From positions 6,150,001 through 6,214,000 of the forward strand of contig NZ_CP033365.1 in assembly GCF_013170825.1 (NCBI RefSeq): a DNA stretch of 64,000 nt. The letters run 5' to 3'. Below, piece by piece: positions 1-8,460 of the stretch. Numbering within the stretch: the first letter of the stretch is position 1; every line of letters begins with the position of its first letter. The stretch comes from Mesorhizobium sp. NZP2298 (GTDB lineage: Bacteria; Pseudomonadota; Alphaproteobacteria; Rhizobiales; Rhizobiaceae). A program made the position numbers and the translations under genes. The notes beneath the pieces were generated by a model, which did not search any database, had not been told where the DNA came from, and was given only the letters and a program-made list of their open reading frames with translations.

Positions 1-277
1 GGAACCGACTGTCGGGGTAGTCGGTGGCGGGATTGCGTTGCGCCTCCACGAAGAGAGCCCAGCCTGAGCCGAGACGACGGAGCGCACTGTTCAGCCGTGC
101 CGTCGTGCCGACCAGTTCTGACGGCGTCGCGGAGGCCAGATCGGGGCCGCGAAAACGGGCGGTTCTCTGGAACGAGCCATCCTTGTTGAGCACAACGCCC
201 GGCGCCACCAAGCCCGCCCACGGCAGATAGTCGGCAAGGCCCGAATTCTTCTTGCGGTATTCGGCAAGGTTCATCAT
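1..277 (-). CDS. trbE: TrbE, conjugal transfer ATPase (VirB4 family), 5' part only
   Basis: Reading leftward, the frame opens with two ATG codons at 277 and 274 and runs off the window, giving the first ~92 residues (MMNLAEYRKKNSGLADYLPW...). The N-terminal AEYR..L.D.LPWA..V.PG...NKDGS pattern is characteristic of TrbE, the VirB4-type ATPase that energises assembly of the mating-pair type IV secretion channel at the inner membrane. A GAGG ribosome-binding sequence precedes the start, 12 bases after the trbD stop. The Walker motifs lie outside the window. Its place after trbB-trbC-trbD is the standard Trb gene order. Identification rests on the N-terminus and context. Confidence 0.85.
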   Translation of the reverse strand, partial: MMNLAEYRKKNSGLADYLPWAGLVAPGVVLNKDGSFQRTARFRGPDLASATPSELVGTTARLNSALRRLGSGWALFVEAQRNPATDYPDSRF

Positions 278-289
278 GTCGAAGACCTC

Positions 290-571
290 TCAGCAGCCGA
301 AATGCGCGGGATACCGCAGGTGCCGACGAACGACGTCGACGAACTGCGCATCGCGTTTGGTGGCCCAGACGGCCGCGAAATGGCTGATCCCCCAGATGAC
401 GAGACCAGCGATCCAGAGGCGCAGTCCCAGCCCGACCGCGCCTGCCAGCGTGCCGTTGGCGATGGCGACCGCGCGCGGCGCTCCGCCGAGCAGGATCGGT
501 TCGGTCAGGGCGCGATGCACCGGCGCGAAAAACCCCTGGACGTCTTCGTCTTCCAGCAGGGACCCGGCCAT
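290..571 (-). CDS. trbD: TrbD, inner-membrane mating channel protein (VirB3-like)
   Basis: A 93-residue protein. A VirB3-type opening (V.GF..PVHRALTEPIL.GG.PR) is followed by one long hydrophobic stretch around residues 35-68. TrbD is a small inner-membrane component that works with TrbE. Its start codon overlaps the trbC stop (ATGA), indicating translational coupling. Length and position between trbC and trbE fit the family. Confidence 0.87.
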   Translation of the reverse strand: MAGSLLEDEDVQGFFAPVHRALTEPILLGGAPRAVAIANGTLAGAVGLGLRLWIAGLVIWGISHFAAVWATKRDAQFVDVVRRHLRYPAHFGC

Positions 572-921
572 CAGACGAGCGCTCCGCCGCCGAATGAGAA
601 AAACGACAGGAAGAACGAACTCGCTGCGAACGCGATGGACAGACCGAAGACGATCTGGATCAGCCGGCGGAAGCCGCCCGAAGTGTCACCAAAGGCAAGC
701 GAGAGCCCGGTGACGATGATGATGATCACCGCCACGATCTTGGCGACCGGGCCCTCTACGGATTCAAGGATTTGCTGGAGCGGCTGCTCCCACGGCATCG
801 ACGAGCCGGCCGCGCGAGCCGGCACGACTGTTAGGATCGCGACCGCGCCTGCGGCGCAAGTCAGGGTCAGCAATGGGCATAGCTGACGAAACGATGACGA
901 AGTGGAACGCAGGACATTCAT
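571..921 (-). CDS. trbC: TrbC, prepilin (VirB2-like)
   Basis: The ATG at 921 overlaps the trbB stop (ATGA) and has GGAGG five bases upstream, so it is preferred to the ATG at 933. The ~116-residue product has a long signal sequence ending near an ARA-A cleavage site, followed by two hydrophobic segments (VAKIVAVIIIIVTGLSLAF and the FGLSIAFAASSFFLSFF region). This is the layout of TrbC/VirB2 propilins, which are cut by the TraF-type peptidase and form the conjugative pilus. A TraF-like peptidase is encoded at 12796-13356. Confidence 0.87.
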   Translation of the reverse strand: MNVLRSTSSSFRQLCPLLTLTCAAGAVAILTVVPARAAGSSMPWEQPLQQILESVEGPVAKIVAVIIIIVTGLSLAFGDTSGGFRRLIQIVFGLSIAFAASSFFLSFFSFGGGALV

Positions 922-1931
922 TCTGGCCTCCATTGGGACTGGGACTGCACGGATGGGTCGCTCTCGAGCCTGGCATCGAGCATGCGATAGTCGCGGGTGG
1001 TCGGATCGAGCCCGTTGACCAGCGCGATTTCGACGAGGCGGCGAGCCGAGCCACGGCCGGCGAGGACCGCGATGAGATCGATGGTCTCGGCGATCAGCAT
1101 GCGCGGAACCGTAACGACGGCCTCCTGCACCAGCTGCTCAAGACGCAGCAGTGCGCCGAGCGCGGAACTCGCGTGGATGGTGCCGATCCCACCGGGATGA
1201 CCGGTGCCCCAGGCTTTCAGAAGATCGAGCGCTTCGGCGCCCCGCACTTCGCCGATGGGAATGCGATCGGGGCGAAGCCGCAACGAGGACTTGACCAGGT
1301 CGGACAGCGAGGCAACGCCATCCTTGGTGCGCAGCGCCACAAGATTGGGCGCCGCACACTGCAGCTCGCGCGTGTCCTCGATCAGCACGATGCGATCCGA
1401 AGTCTTGGCCACCTCGGCAAGCAGGGCATTCACCAGCGTGGTTTTTCCGGTGGACGTGCCGCCGGCGACCAGCACGTTCTTCCTCTTTTCGACCGCAAGC
1501 CGGAGCACATCGGCCTGGGCTTCCGTCATGACACCGGTGCCGACATAGTCCTCGAGCATGAAAACAGCGACGGCAGGCTTGCGGATGGCAAACGTTGGCG
1601 CCGCGACGACCGGCGGCAACAAGCCCTCGAAACGTTCGCCCGTCTCAGGCAACTCGGCCGACACCCGCGGCGATCCCGCATGCACTTCCGCGCCGACATG
1701 GTGAGCGACCAGACGGACGATGCGCTCGCCGTCGACTGGGACCAGACGTTCATCCGTGGCGCAGAGCCCGTCCTTCAGACGATCGATCCAGAGGCGTCCG
1801 TCCGGGTTGAGCATCACCTCAACCACAGCCGGGTCTTCAAGGAATCGGGCTATGGCGGGTCCAAGCGCTGTGCGCAGCATGCGCGCGCCGCGCGAGACAG
1901 CTTCCGTGCCGGTTTGATAATTGATTGCCAC
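918..1931 (-). CDS. trbB: TrbB, conjugal transfer ATPase (VirB11 family)
   Basis: A hexameric VirB11-type secretion ATPase. The N-terminal domain carries [24 protein letters not shown]. The nucleotide-binding domain carries a Walker A motif (GGTSTGKTT), then IEDTRELQC and the [13 protein letters not shown] segment with the conserved His box. The open frame runs up to 2054, but its first ~41 residues look non-coding. A GTG at 1931 after GGGGA gives 337 residues, close to the family length, and is preferred. It is the first gene of the visible trb cluster, 161 bases downstream of the copG-like gene. Confidence 0.92.
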   Translation of the reverse strand: MAINYQTGTEAVSRGARMLRTALGPAIARFLEDPAVVEVMLNPDGRLWIDRLKDGLCATDERLVPVDGERIVRLVAHHVGAEVHAGSPRVSAELPETGERFEGLLPPVVAAPTFAIRKPAVAVFMLEDYVGTGVMTEAQADVLRLAVEKRKNVLVAGGTSTGKTTLVNALLAEVAKTSDRIVLIEDTRELQCAAPNLVALRTKDGVASLSDLVKSSLRLRPDRIPIGEVRGAEALDLLKAWGTGHPGGIGTIHASSALGALLRLEQLVQEAVVTVPRMLIAETIDLIAVLAGRGSARRLVEIALVNGLDPTTRDYRMLDARLESDPSVQSQSQWRPE

Positions 1932-2092
1932 GGTGTCCCCATTCACCGCAGCGAGTTGTTGGTGCTGCGGTCGGGGATGATTAGAAGAGGCAGGAATAGC
2001 ACCCTTGCAACAAGCAAAATCGGTGATCGCCCCCCGGCGTGCAGAGACTTGCAAAATGCGGTGCGACGGCTTTGCCGCGTAGTCGCCGCTGT

Positions 2093-2545
2093 CTATCGCG
2101 CTGGGGAATCATCCTCGTGGGCCGGCGGCGCCGGCGGGACATCGTCGGCGATTTCCTGCCTGAGCTTCGGCCCTTTGCTCAACCTGCGGCCAAGCGCGTC
2201 GACGAACGCGTCATAGCGCTGCAGTCCCTTTGCGCGGGCGTCGGCTTGCGCGGATTCCGGCAACGCCGGGGTCGAGTTGAGCCAGAAGCGGACGAACAGC
2301 GCCAGTGTCTCGATCGCGATGCCGACATCGCGCTCGACACGTTGCACGCGCCGGTCGATCTGGTCGAGGCGCCGCGTGATCGCTGCCTCCTTCCGTTCCT
2401 CGGCGTCTGGTGACAGGAACGACGCGATCGCGGCCTCGGCTATCAGCGACAGTGAGACGTCCCGCCTCGCCGAATAATCGCCAAGCGCATTCATGACGTC
2501 AGGATCGAGATAAGCGGAGAGCCGCTTCTTCTTCGCGTTCTTCAC
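2093..2545 (-). CDS. CopG-family ribbon-helix-helix protein next to traG
   Basis: 150 residues. The N-terminus (KKKRLSAYLDPDVMNALGDYSARRDVSLSLIAEAAI) has the beta-helix-helix layout of CopG/MobC-type proteins. A charged, helix-prone middle and a Pro-rich tail follow. It sits three bases after the traG stop and upstream of trbB, a position commonly occupied by a CopG gene in rhizobial ICEs and plasmids. It may be a local repressor or an accessory relaxosome protein; the sequence does not decide between these. Confidence 0.7.
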   Translation of the reverse strand: MKNAKKKRLSAYLDPDVMNALGDYSARRDVSLSLIAEAAIASFLSPDAEERKEAAITRRLDQIDRRVQRVERDVGIAIETLALFVRFWLNSTPALPESAQADARAKGLQRYDAFVDALGRRLSKGPKLRQEIADDVPPAPPAHEDDSPAR

Positions 2546-2548
2546 CGA

Positions 2549-4546
2549 TCAGAGCTCGATGCCGTCATTCGGATCAAGGCTCGCCTGTCGCGCAGTGCGC
2601 CGCATGGCTTGATCCACCGCGCGACGCCGCAGGGCGTCGTCATCAGCTTCGTCTCGGTCGAGGTCGAATTCTTCGTTTCGCTGAACTGTTCGTACCGGCG
2701 TAATGTCCTCATGTTCTGGAAGCTCCGGTTGGCGTCGGATCCCGCCATCTGCTGGATCCTCGTCTTGCGCCTCCATCGCAGACTTCGCTTGCGGTAGCCC
2801 GCCTTCTGACGCCGAGAGGATCGTTGCGCCTGTCCAATCGTCGGGACGCGATGGCCCTGAAGCCGTTTCGCGCTTAGGAGGCGACAGGACGCGCTCGGCA
2901 AGGCGGGGGTCAGCAAAATAGCGCGCCTTCTTCGCCCGGATCGGGAACAGGCCGGACACCATGACGATGGCATCGGTCGGCGGAAGCTGCATGATCTCGC
3001 CGGGTGTCATCAGCGCCCGTGCCGTTTCCTGCCGTGACACCATCAAATGTCCTAGCCAGGGCGACAACCTATGCCCGGCATAGTTTTTCATGGCACGCAT
3101 CTCGGTTCCTGTTCCGAGCGAGTCGGAGACCCGTTTGGCGGTACGCTCGTCATTCGTCGCAAAGCTCACGCGCACATGGCAGTTGTCGAGGATGGAGTTG
3201 TTCGGCCCGTACGCCTTTTCGATCTGGTTGAGCGACTGGGCAATCAGGAAAGACTTGATACCGTAGCCCGCCATGAAGGCCAGCGCACTTTCAAAAAAGT
3301 CGAGCCGGCCAAGCGCCGGAAACTCGTCAAGCATCATTAGTAGACGATGCCGTCGATCCTTCGCATGAAGCTCCTCCGTCAACCTGCGGCCGATCTGGTT
3401 GAGGACGAGGCGGATGAGCGGCTTCGTGCGGCTGATGTCCGATGGCGGCACGACGAGGTAGAGCGTCGTCGGCCGATCCCCTTCGGTTAGCTCAGCAATC
3501 CGCCAATCGCATTGCGACGTCACCTTTGCCACCACGGGGTCGCGGTAAAGGCCGAGAAAGCTCATCGCAGTTGAGAGCACGCCCGATCGCTCATTCTCCG
3601 ACTTGTTGAGCAACTCGCGCGCCGCCGATGCCACCACCGGGTGTGGGCCGGCGTCGCCGAGGTGGCGCGTGAGCATCATGGTGCGTAGCGTTGTTTCGAT
3701 AGGCCTCTGCGGGTCGGAGAGGAAGTTGGCCACACCGGCGAGCGTCTTGTCCTGTTCGGCATAGAGGACATGCAGAATGGCTCCGACCAGGAGCGCGTGG
3801 CTGGTCTTCTCCCAATGATTGCGGCGCTCCAACGAACCTTCAGGATCAACGAGAACGTCGGCGACGTTCTGCACGTCGCGGACCTCCCATTCACCGCGTC
3901 GCACTTCCAAGAGAGGATTGTAAGCGGACGAGGTCGCATTGGTTGGATCGAACAGCAGCACACGGCCGTGGCGCGCACGCCAACCCGCGGTCAGTTCCCA
4001 GTTCTCGCCCTTGATGTCGTGGACAATCGCCGACCCTGGCCAGGTCAACAGCGATGGCACAACCAGACCGACGCCCTTGCCGCTCCGTGTCGGTGCGAAG
4101 CAAAGAACATGCTCCGGGCCGTCATGACGCAGATAGTCATGATCGAGCTTGCCAAGCACCACGCCGTCCGGACCAGTCATACCCTCGGCGCGGACTTCGT
4201 CGCGCGTCGCCCAGCGCGCCGAGCCGTAGGTTGCCGCGTTCTTCGCCTCGCGTGCACGCCAGACCGACATGCCTACCGCGACCGCAATTGCTATGAAACT
4301 GCCGCTCGCCGCGATCAGCGCCCCCTCAACGAAAATTGCTGGGGCATAGGCATCATAGAAAAACCACCACCAGTAAAATGCGGGGGGTGGATAGATCGGC
4401 TGGCCGGCGAATTCGAACCAGGGCTGACCAAGCTGCGGTTGAAATCCCAGCCGCCACGCTGTCCACTGTGAAGCGCACCATGTGGTAACGAGCACGATCA
4501 AGAGGACCGTCAGGACTTGGCCCCATAGTATTCTAGTTGCCGGCAC
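2549..4546 (-). CDS. traG: TraG, type IV coupling protein (VirD4 family)
   Basis: This inner-membrane ATPase links the relaxase-DNA complex to the Trb channel. Two N-terminal membrane segments are visible (ILWGQVLTVLLIVLVTTW and AIFVEGALIAASGSFIAIAVAVGM). They are followed by the Walker A region FAPTRSGKGVG, Walker B LLMMLDEFPALG, and conserved YGIKSFLIAQSLNQ and ATNDERTAKR segments. The frame is open to 4699, but family members begin as (M)xATRILWGQ, matching a GTG at 4546 preceded by AAAGAGA. That gives ~665 residues. The acidic C-terminal tail is usual for the family. Confidence 0.94.
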   Translation of the reverse strand: MPATRILWGQVLTVLLIVLVTTWCASQWTAWRLGFQPQLGQPWFEFAGQPIYPPPAFYWWWFFYDAYAPAIFVEGALIAASGSFIAIAVAVGMSVWRAREAKNAATYGSARWATRDEVRAEGMTGPDGVVLGKLDHDYLRHDGPEHVLCFAPTRSGKGVGLVVPSLLTWPGSAIVHDIKGENWELTAGWRARHGRVLLFDPTNATSSAYNPLLEVRRGEWEVRDVQNVADVLVDPEGSLERRNHWEKTSHALLVGAILHVLYAEQDKTLAGVANFLSDPQRPIETTLRTMMLTRHLGDAGPHPVVASAARELLNKSENERSGVLSTAMSFLGLYRDPVVAKVTSQCDWRIAELTEGDRPTTLYLVVPPSDISRTKPLIRLVLNQIGRRLTEELHAKDRRHRLLMMLDEFPALGRLDFFESALAFMAGYGIKSFLIAQSLNQIEKAYGPNNSILDNCHVRVSFATNDERTAKRVSDSLGTGTEMRAMKNYAGHRLSPWLGHLMVSRQETARALMTPGEIMQLPPTDAIVMVSGLFPIRAKKARYFADPRLAERVLSPPKRETASGPSRPDDWTGATILSASEGGLPQAKSAMEAQDEDPADGGIRRQPELPEHEDITPVRTVQRNEEFDLDRDEADDDALRRRAVDQAMRRTARQASLDPNDGIEL

Positions 4547-4992
4547 GTCGCATCTCTTTTGGCTAAGGATCGGAAGCCACAGAAAATGTCGAATTTCCGC
4601 GTATGCAAGAACCAGGAGTGGCCTGCCAGAACGAGTCGCATTTCGACCTACAGAGACTTGCGGCCGGCGGCACGGTTTGCCATCGCGAAAAGGCGACAAT
4701 CGCTGATGCGGTTAAAATCACATCCGCTTTGCGCTAGAGGAGGTCATCTGCCGCCAGTTCTCAAATGGCCGCAATGGGGCCGTCTGCTGACAGTCCGGTT
4801 TATGGGACAGATGGCGAGAAGCAGCCGCATTGCTAACTGAAGCTGCGGACGGCCACTGTGAGATCCAGGTCTTTGGAAGCTGACAATCTTTCGATCGGAC
4901 CAGCCGATGGCAACCGAGCTGCGCTGGCGGCGGCGTGTCTGCGCTGAGGAGTCCAGCCCGTTGGGTTGCTAGTTCGCTGAATGGGGTAGCTG
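4547..4992. other. Intergenic region between traG and the RES toxin gene
   Basis: About 446 bases with no convincing gene. The ORFs here lack ribosome-binding sites and recognisable motifs. The traG promoter should lie here, transcribing leftward. No strong inverted repeat or iteron was seen. Confidence 0.5.
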
Positions 4993-5694
4993 TTAGGCAG
5001 CTGCCCTCGGCTTGGCGAAAACGTCGCCGCGGTCGATATCCTCGTTGCGCGTGAAATCGAATATTCGGCTAACCTGAAGGCCGTCCCACCTGAACCTGAA
5101 ATGGGCACCCTGGACCGCCTTGTCGACGAGGATCTCGACACTAAACACTGCGAGGAAATCGTGGCCGGGGACCTCCTCGGTTCGGTAGAGAACGCCGTTG
5201 GCGCCGTCCTCGAACAATTGCCGACCGATCAGCCGACGTGCGGCGACCGACATGTCCGTCGGGACACTCCGCAGGTCAATGACCTCACCTTTGACCTGGT
5301 GCGCCAGCATTCGCATGTCTATACCACACGACGGTTCGTCGGTGCGTGACAAGAATAGCTCGCGGCGCAGGACGGCACGCGCAAGTGCCGCCTGCGTGTC
5401 GGAGGCGAGGTCCATTACCGAGTAGGGTGCCGGAAGGAAATCGCTCCCTTCCGGCATGGGATAAGAGAAGGGGGCATGGTTCCAATTCTGCAGACGCGGT
5501 GAACTTGCATCCGCCGAGATATCGCCACCTGTGATGCGCGATTTCGCGGCAAGTCGAGGATTCGTCACCGCCTCCAACTCCGCCGCGAATGCCTGCATCT
5601 CGCGGGAGCCGAAACGTTCATAGATATCGATGGTCGGGTATTTCGACGGAATGAGCCTCCGGTAAAGGCCGTCGATGCTGATCCGGGGGTACAC
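4993..5694 (-). CDS. RES-domain toxin
   Basis: 233 residues. The N-terminal LYRRLIPSKYPTIDIYERFGSREM segment, with conserved Arg and Glu, the later RRLIGRQLFEDGANGVLYRTEEVPG segment and a beta-rich tail are typical of RES proteins. Characterised members (MbcT, ParT) degrade or modify NAD+ or use it to modify a target. The upstream gene encodes the matching DUF2384-type antitoxin, five bases away on the same strand, as in RES/Xre systems. The protein is full length for the family. Its direct target cannot be read from sequence. Confidence 0.86.
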   Translation of the reverse strand: MYPRISIDGLYRRLIPSKYPTIDIYERFGSREMQAFAAELEAVTNPRLAAKSRITGGDISADASSPRLQNWNHAPFSYPMPEGSDFLPAPYSVMDLASDTQAALARAVLRRELFLSRTDEPSCGIDMRMLAHQVKGEVIDLRSVPTDMSVAARRLIGRQLFEDGANGVLYRTEEVPGHDFLAVFSVEILVDKAVQGAHFRFRWDGLQVSRIFDFTRNEDIDRGDVFAKPRAAA

Positions 5695-5699
5695 GTAAG

Positions 5700-6095
5700 C
5701 TAACCTCCACGCTGGGCGTCGACATAATGTCGGACCCTGATGATGTCACTCAGATTACCGGTCATGATCACGTCGAGTGCGGACGCGCCTTCGAAATACC
5801 TGTTGGGCCTTCTGATCCATCCGATGGCGGCTTCCTCCGAATCCATGACGATGCGCAGCGCCTTGTAGATAGATCCGAGGTGCGAAATTCTCTCAAGCGT
5901 ATCGGCAGAGACTTCGCCGCCGTCCTTTCTCCACCGGAAGTAGGTTGATCGTGATGGTGATCCCAGCAACTTGATCTGCTGGTCGGTGTTCAGGTCCCAG
6001 ATGTCGGCGAGTTTGAAGAAAAAACCGAGGGGGCTTGGCAGCTCGGGATGGGTTGTGGCTGTCGATTGGGGCGTAACCGTCTCATGCGTTTCCAT
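5700..6095 (-). CDS. Xre/MbcA/ParS-type antitoxin
   Basis: 131 residues. An N-terminal helix-turn-helix region (NTDQQIKLLGSPSRSTYFRW) is followed by the toxin-binding region (TLERISHLGSIYKALRIVMDS, then AIGWIRRPNRYFEGASALDVIM). The W.R.PN..F.G.S.LD.....G pattern is the hallmark of the DUF2384 antitoxin domain. It precedes the toxin gene and probably represses the shared promoter through the inverted repeat at 6117-6148. Confidence 0.87.
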   Translation of the reverse strand: METHETVTPQSTATTHPELPSPLGFFFKLADIWDLNTDQQIKLLGSPSRSTYFRWRKDGGEVSADTLERISHLGSIYKALRIVMDSEEAAIGWIRRPNRYFEGASALDVIMTGNLSDIIRVRHYVDAQRGG

Positions 6096-6116
6096 CTGCT
6101 CCTCGATGTTGTGTCA

Positions 6117-6148
6117 AATCGGACTTGATTTTTCATTGTAGTCCGATT
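6117..6148. promoter_or_regulatory. Inverted repeat, probable antitoxin operator
   Basis: AATCGGACT (6117-6125) and AGTCCGATT (6140-6148) are perfect 9-base inverted repeats separated by 14 bases, just upstream of the antitoxin start at 6095. A further CGGACT half-site lies at 6165-6170. Such repeats are typical autoregulatory sites for Xre-type antitoxins. The region is also upstream of the divergent plus-strand operon and could influence it. Confidence 0.5.
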
Positions 6149-6249
6149 AGCTACAGTCCCAGAACGGACTGATTCTTAAATATCCGTCTCTATTGGGATT
6201 TCGTCAAGGCTTGACGCGATGAAACACACGCGGCGGGAGAGGAGGAGCT

Positions 6250-6351
6250 TATGTCCAGCCAAGTGGAAAGCGAACCCCGGCGGGACCGCGCCGCCGGGTT
6301 GCCCGCACCCATCTCGCTCGGAGCAGGCGTACTTTTCGTATCTGGAATTAG
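6250..6351 (+). CDS. Possible 33-residue leader ORF before the ubiquitin-like operon
   Basis: An ATG at 6250 is preceded by a very strong ribosome-binding sequence (GGAGGAGCTT). The frame encodes about 33 residues rich in Arg and ends at TAG 6349-6351, 15 bases before the next gene. No family is recognised. It may be a translated leader that couples to the DUF2188 gene, or an upstream remnant. Only the strong Shine-Dalgarno sequence and the spacing support it. Confidence 0.33.
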   Translation, partial: YVQPSGKRTPAGPRRRVARTHLARSRRTFRIWN

Positions 6352-6366
6352 ATAGGAGAGCTTCAT

Positions 6367-6606
6367 ATGGCTGGTAAAGGCCCCGGAAAGACCCATCATG
6401 TTGTCCATAACCCCGATGGGGGTTGGGACGTGAAGCGCGGCGGCAGCGAACGTGCCTCCGGCCACTTCGACACCAAGCGCGAGGCCATCGACTACGGCCG
6501 CGGCGTCAGCCGCAATCAATCGACTGAGCTCAAGATCCATAATCAGGATGGCAAGATCGCGCAGAGCGATAGCCACGGCCGAGACCCTTACCCTCCGCGG
6601 GGATAA
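6367..6606 (+). CDS. DUF2188-like small basic protein
   Basis: 79 residues with HHVVHNPDGGWDVKRGGSERASGHFDTKREAIDYGRGVSRNQSTELKIHNQDGKI. The H.VV...GGW.VK..GS.RAS..F.TK.EA...GR...RN...EL.IH...G.I pattern matches the small DUF2188 family, whose function is unknown. AGGAGAG precedes the ATG. It lies 28 bases upstream of the ubiquitin-like gene on the same strand, so it may be the first structural gene of that operon or a passenger. Confidence 0.72.
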   Translation: MAGKGPGKTHHVVHNPDGGWDVKRGGSERASGHFDTKREAIDYGRGVSRNQSTELKIHNQDGKIAQSDSHGRDPYPPRG

Positions 6607-6634
6607 GGCACTCGAACAAGCAAAGGAATAGACA

Positions 6635-6910
6635 ATGCAGAACGAGAACGAAGCCCAAGGTAAAGGTAAAGACAAGATGATCGAGATCATTGTCAACGGC
6701 ACGCCTTACGAGGTGCCGAAGAAGGAAGAACTGTCGTTCGAGGAAGTCGTCACTCTCGCGTACCCCGACTTCCCGCAAAACCCGGGCGCGACTTACTCCG
6801 TCACGTACACCAAGGGCCACAACGATAAGGAAGGCATCCTTGCGCCGGGCACCTCGGTGAAGGCGAAGGATGGGATGGTTTTCCGTGTTAATCGCACTAG
6901 CCAATCATAA
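6635..6910 (+). CDS. Ubiquitin-like protein (multiubiquitin-domain family)
   Basis: 91 residues. After a charged 14-residue lead, IEIIVNGTPYEVPKKEELSFEEVVTLAYPDFP...YSVTYTKG...EGILAPGTSVKAKDGMVFRVNRT follows the beta-grasp pattern of bacterial multiubiquitin-type domains. Only one Ubl unit is present. It has no C-terminal Gly-Gly; it ends Arg-Thr-Ser-Gln-Ser. The ThiF/E1-like gene starts within or just after its 3' end. A role as a protein modifier or carrier is inferred from the E1 neighbour; lack of a diGly tail leaves the attachment chemistry open. Confidence 0.85.
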   Translation: MQNENEAQGKGKDKMIEIIVNGTPYEVPKKEELSFEEVVTLAYPDFPQNPGATYSVTYTKGHNDKEGILAPGTSVKAKDGMVFRVNRTSQS

Positions 6911-8060
6911 TGCGGACATCCGGCAGCTGATGGACCGGGGCTACGCGCTCCGGTTCGATAGCAAATGCCTGGTCGTACGCGACATCCCGTACCTGAACTC
7001 ACAGTTGGAACTCTGTTACGGGGCCATCGTCTCCAAGCTCGTCTTCACCGACCAGAACCATGTCATTCAAGATGACCATCAGATCTACTTCGCCGGCAAC
7101 GTGCCGTATGGCCTGAACGGGCAGCCCATTCCCAATCTCGCAGGCGGAGCCACGACTATGCAGCTGGCCAAGCCGGATGTTGTTGTACAGCGCTCATTCT
7201 CCAACAAGCCCCCGAACGGATTTGCCAACCTTGCCGAGAAGATCGATCATTACGTTACGATCCTGGCAGGCCCCGCCCTCAGCCGATTTCCAGACGCGAA
7301 GATTTACACCTTCGACGTCGACCATGACGTCGTCGAAGACAGCATTTTCAAGTTCCACGACACCCTGACTAGCCGAGCCGAGATCGGCGATCTGGCGGCG
7401 AAATTCAAAGAAGATGTGGTGGCCTTGATCGGCCTGGGTGGGACCGGCAGCTATCTCCTGGACTTCCTGGTGAAAACCAATGTGAAAGAGGTCAGGGGCT
7501 TCGATTCCGATGCCTACTACATTCACAATGCTTACCGCTCGCCGGGGAGTGTCCTCGAGGCCGAATTCCGGCGCCCGAAGGCCGAAGTGTATCAGGCCCG
7601 ATACGACAATTTTCGCCACGGGCTAAAGCTGGTCGACAAGTTTATCGACGCGGGCTGCGCTGAGGATCTGGCCGGCGTCACGTTTGCCTTCGTCTGTGTC
7701 GACAAAGGCTCAGCCCGCAAGGAAATCTTCGACCTGTTGATCGCGCTGGGGATTCCGTTCATCGACGTCGGCATGGGGCTCACCCGGCAGGACGATGCCT
7801 TGGCCGGGATGATGCGCGCGACCCTCCTGCAGCCCGCTACCGCGGCCGATATCCTCAGCCAGAAACTGGTCGAGACGTCCGATCAGCCAGGCGACGAATA
7901 CCGCACCAATATCCAGATTGCCGAGTTGAATGCCATCAACGCCGGCATCGCCGTCCTCCGCTACAAGCAGTGGCGAGGGTTTTACGCGAGCGATGCCGCG
8001 ACGTATCATCTGGTTATGGAAACCGCCTCAGCCCGCCTGTTCTCTTTCACATGCCCCTGA
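6870..8060 (+). CDS. ThiF/E1-like adenylyltransferase
   Basis: 396 residues if the ATG at 6870 is used; an ATG at 6930, just past the Ubl stop, gives 376 and is equally possible. The C-terminal half is a ThiF/MoeB/E1 Rossmann domain: VVALIGLGGTGSYLLDFL (glycine motif about residues 188-193), then VRGFDSDAYYIHNAYRSPG, and later FAFVCVDKGSARKEIFDLLIALGIPFIDVGMG. Such enzymes adenylate the C-terminus of a ubiquitin-like protein. The N-terminal ~170 residues lack a recognised catalytic motif and resemble the region fused to ThiF in other bacterial Ubl operons. No separate E2 or JAB peptidase gene is nearby. Confidence 0.85.
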   Translation: MGWFSVLIALANHNADIRQLMDRGYALRFDSKCLVVRDIPYLNSQLELCYGAIVSKLVFTDQNHVIQDDHQIYFAGNVPYGLNGQPIPNLAGGATTMQLAKPDVVVQRSFSNKPPNGFANLAEKIDHYVTILAGPALSRFPDAKIYTFDVDHDVVEDSIFKFHDTLTSRAEIGDLAAKFKEDVVALIGLGGTGSYLLDFLVKTNVKEVRGFDSDAYYIHNAYRSPGSVLEAEFRRPKAEVYQARYDNFRHGLKLVDKFIDAGCAEDLAGVTFAFVCVDKGSARKEIFDLLIALGIPFIDVGMGLTRQDDALAGMMRATLLQPATAADILSQKLVETSDQPGDEYRTNIQIAELNAINAGIAVLRYKQWRGFYASDAATYHLVMETASARLFSFTCP

Positions 8061-8458
8061 GCCAGATCGCGCTGAGGGAGGTTCAGTATGTTCCCCGCGA
8101 ACTCGAGCCGGGCATTCTGTACGTGTCCGAAGAGTTCGGCGTCGCCGTGCACCTTTGCGCTTGCGGGTGCGGCAGCAAGGTAGCCGTGCCCTTGGGCGCC
8201 GCCGAGTGGACATTCAGTAAGAAGGACGGCAAGCCGAGTTTGTGGCCGTCCATCGGCAGCGGTCAGCTGCCCTGCAATTCCCATTACGTCATATCAAACG
8301 GCCGCGTCGATTGGGCCGCAACGATGTCAGCGGCGCAGACCACCGCGGCTCTTCAGAGCGACCAGCTGAAGCGCGAAGCCTACTATCGGTCGCGCGAACC
8401 GAAGCCCGGCCTACCGCGGCGGATCTGGAACGCGATTGTCCGGCTGTTCGGAAGGTAA
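8051..8458 (+). CDS. DUF6527-like zinc-site protein of the Ubl operon
   Basis: The ATG at 8051 overlaps the E1 gene by 10 bases and gives ~135 residues (an in-frame upstream ATG at 7970 is within E1 and less likely). LREVQYVPRELEPGILYVSEEFGVAVHLCACGCGSKVAVPLG, then FSKKDGKPSLWPSIG..LPCNSHYVISNGRVDWA matches the DUF6527 pattern, including a C.CGCG cluster and a later PC.SHY that could form a metal site. DUF6527 proteins recur beside bacterial Ubl/E1 genes; their role is unknown. A basic C-terminal tail ends KPGLPRRIWNAIVRLFGR. Confidence 0.8.
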   Translation: MPLSQIALREVQYVPRELEPGILYVSEEFGVAVHLCACGCGSKVAVPLGAAEWTFSKKDGKPSLWPSIGSGQLPCNSHYVISNGRVDWAATMSAAQTTAALQSDQLKREAYYRSREPKPGLPRRIWNAIVRLFGR

Positions 8459-8460
8459 GT

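Noticed and set aside
873..2216. Plus-strand ORF of ~450 codons
   Set aside because: Antisense to trbB and trbC, which are unmistakable on the minus strand.
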